Source of the DNA: Holophagaceae bacterium UBA692
Lineage (GTDB): Bacteria; Acidobacteriota; Holophagae; Holophagales; Holophagaceae
DNA: 15,499 bases
Direction of reading: 5' to 3'
NCBI GenBank assembly: GCA_002297665.1
Contig: DBMS01000033.1
Coordinates: forward strand, 1 to 15,499
Of the stretch, positions 14,525 through 15,499 are shown piece after piece; the stretch's first letter is position 1, and each line of letters opens with the position of its first letter. A program made the translations under genes and the position numbers. Under the pieces are notes generated by a model. That model was not told where the DNA came from. It saw nothing but the letters and a program-made list of their open reading frames with translations, and did not search any database.

Positions 14525-14556
14525 GGGCCCGCGAACACGAAAACGCGGGAGGGCCC
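14525..14556 (+). promoter_or_regulatory. Stable hairpin in the helicase mRNA leader
   Basis: GGGCCCGCG (14525-14533) faces CGCGGG (14544-14549) and GGGCCC (14551-14556) across an A-rich loop. Either CCCGCG/CGCGGG or the outer GGGCC/GGCCC plus inner CGCG/CGCG pairing gives a very stable stem. It ends four bases before the AGGAG Shine-Dalgarno (14561-14565), so it could hinder ribosome loading. It has no U-tract. A role in helicase regulation is inference. Confidence 0.45.
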
Positions 14557-14570
14557 AACCAGGAGCATCA

Positions 14571-15499
14571 ATGTCATTCGAGAACCTCGGCCTCATGCCG
14601 GAGCTGCTGCGTGCCGTGCGCGAGCAGGGCTACGAAACCCCCACCCCCGTCCAGGAGCAGGCCATCCCCGCCATCCTCGACGGCCGCGACCTGCTCGCCG
14701 GCGCCCAGACCGGCACGGGCAAGACCGCGGGCTTCGTGCTTCCCATCCTGCAGCTGCTGGCCCCCAGCGCCAATTCCAGCGCATCCCCCGCGCGCCACCC
14801 CATCCGCTGCCTGATCCTCACCCCCACCCGCGAGCTGTGCATGCAGGTGGAGGAGAGCGTCCACACCTACGGCAGCCACCTGCCCTTGCGCGCCACCAGC
14901 GTCTACGGCGGCGTGAACATCAACCCCCAGATCAAGGCCCTGCGCTCGGGCGTCGAGATCCTGGTGGCCACCCCCGGGCGCCTCCTGGACCACTACGGCC
15001 AGAACAACCTGAACTTCTCCCACCTGGACTTCCTGGTGCTGGACGAAGCGGACCGCATGCTGGACATGGGCTTCATCCGGGACATCCGCAAGATCCTGGC
15101 CCTTCTTCCCGTCCGGCGCCAGAACCTGCTCTTCTCCGCCACCTTCAGCGACGAGATCCGGGCCCTGGCCGGCGCCTTCCTGAAGAACCCCGTGTTCATC
15201 GACGTGGCCCGGCGCAACGCCCCCGCCGACCTGGTGGAGCAGGTGGTCCACCCCGTGGACCGGGACCGCAAGCGGGCCCTCCTCTCCCACCTCATCCGCA
15301 GCCAGCGCCTGCAGCAGGTCCTGGTCTTCTGCCGCACCAAGCACGGCGCCAACCGCCTTTCCGAGCAGCTCGAGACCGACGGAATCGCCTCCATGGCCAT
15401 CCACGGCAACAAGAGCCAGCCCCAGCGCATCAAGGCCCTGGAGGACTTCAAGGCCGGGCGCATCACCGTCCTGGTGGCCACCGACATCGCGGCCCGGGG
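14571..15499 (+). CDS. rhlE: RhlE-type DEAD-box ATP-dependent RNA helicase (3' end beyond window)
   Basis: This cytoplasmic RNA helicase would remodel RNA structure in ribosome assembly or mRNA decay. The 309 codons visible begin at an ATG with GGAG five bases upstream. Motifs are in order: Q-motif GYETPTPVQEQAIP (20-33), motif I AQTGTGKT (45-52), Ia PTREL (85-89), a GG pair (113-114), Ib TPGRLLD (134-140), motif II DEAD (158-161), motif III SAT (189-191), then VLVFCRTK (IV) and ATDIAARG (V) at the right edge. Motif VI and the variable C-terminal tail lie outside the window. The short N-terminus and the FSHLDFLVLDEADRMLDMGF segment favour the RhlE subgroup, but without the tail the subgroup is less sure than the family. 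The leader has strong hairpins, a natural target for an RNA helicase. Confidence 0.93.
   Translation, partial: MSFENLGLMPELLRAVREQGYETPTPVQEQAIPAILDGRDLLAGAQTGTGKTAGFVLPILQLLAPSANSSASPARHPIRCLILTPTRELCMQVEESVHTYGSHLPLRATSVYGGVNINPQIKALRSGVEILVATPGRLLDHYGQNNLNFSHLDFLVLDEADRMLDMGFIRDIRKILALLPVRRQNLLFSATFSDEIRALAGAFLKNPVFIDVARRNAPADLVEQVVHPVDRDRKRALLSHLIRSQRLQQVLVFCRTKHGANRLSEQLETDGIASMAIHGNKSQPQRIKALEDFKAGRITVLVATDIAAR

Larger units (their letters stand above)
14285..14570. promoter_or_regulatory. Divergent regulatory region between ftcD and the helicase gene, with several inverted repeats
   Basis: This 286-base region has no convincing gene. It is more AT-rich at about 14390-14445, where promoters for both directions are likely. 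On the minus strand TTGGTC followed 18 bases later by CATAAC is a weak ftcD promoter candidate. It holds a perfect 8-base inverted repeat (14365-14372 with 14381-14388), a GC hairpin CCCGGC/GCCGGG (14475-14490), and a strong hairpin at 14525-14556 just before the helicase Shine-Dalgarno. A plus-strand frame opening at 14317 runs out of frame into the helicase gene and is not supported. Confidence 0.5.

Noticed and set aside
14317..14814. A plus-strand frame starting in the ftcD/helicase gap
   Set aside because: It continues out of frame inside the helicase gene, has no Shine-Dalgarno, and overlaps inverted repeats better explained as regulatory.
1..15499. CRISPR arrays, tRNA or rRNA genes, insertion sequences, phage attachment sites
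   Set aside because: I saw no regularly spaced repeats, cloverleaf-like sequences, transposase or integrase frames, or terminal inverted repeats in the window.

Overview
The window is GC-rich, densely packed bacterial DNA with short intergenic gaps, many 4-8 bp gene overlaps and no mobile elements. The outer-membrane TonB receptor, periplasmic binding protein, two-domain FtcD and a methyl-accepting chemotaxis protein point to a motile diderm. The overall style (very high third-position GC, fused FtcD, RhlE-type helicase) fits Acidobacteriota of the Holophagaceae/Geothrix kind. That assignment is an inference from gene style, not a measured phylogeny.

Positions 1-5505 (all minus strand) form a vitamin B12 operon. 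From 5' to 3' in the transcript: a cobalamin riboswitch with a plausible Shine-Dalgarno switch, a BtuB-like TonB receptor, a BtuF-like binding protein, a BtuC-like permease, a BtuD-like ATPase, and cobT, which runs off the left edge. Together they would carry corrinoids across both membranes and supply activated lower ligand (alpha-ribazole phosphate) for cobalamin assembly or remodelling, with expression shut off by cobalamin.

Positions 5557-6722 hold an unrecognised 147-aa protein gene (plus). It converges on an rdgB-type nucleotide-pool cleaning gene (minus), which is preceded by an overlooked 43-codon Pro/Tyr-rich ORF. A structured, locally AT-rich leader (6723-6834) lies upstream of that pair.

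Positions 6835-10122 hold a sulfur/radical-SAM cluster, thiG-lipA-rlmN (minus), with a YjbQ/UPF0047 gene diverging from thiG. ThiG and YjbQ both have links to thiamine, but no thiS, thiH or thiE is visible.

Positions 10220-15499 hold a chemotaxis receptor, a small RBBP9/YdeN-type serine hydrolase, a bifunctional FtcD (histidine degradation/folate one-carbon metabolism) with an unusual C2H2 zinc-finger-like insertion, a 286-bp divergent region rich in inverted repeats, and the first two thirds of a RhlE-type DEAD-box RNA helicase cut by the right edge.

The most unusual items are the zinc-finger-like insert in FtcD, the small ORF with mutually exclusive leader hairpins upstream of rdgB, and the structured leader of the helicase. 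No wholly new multi-gene system was recognised.
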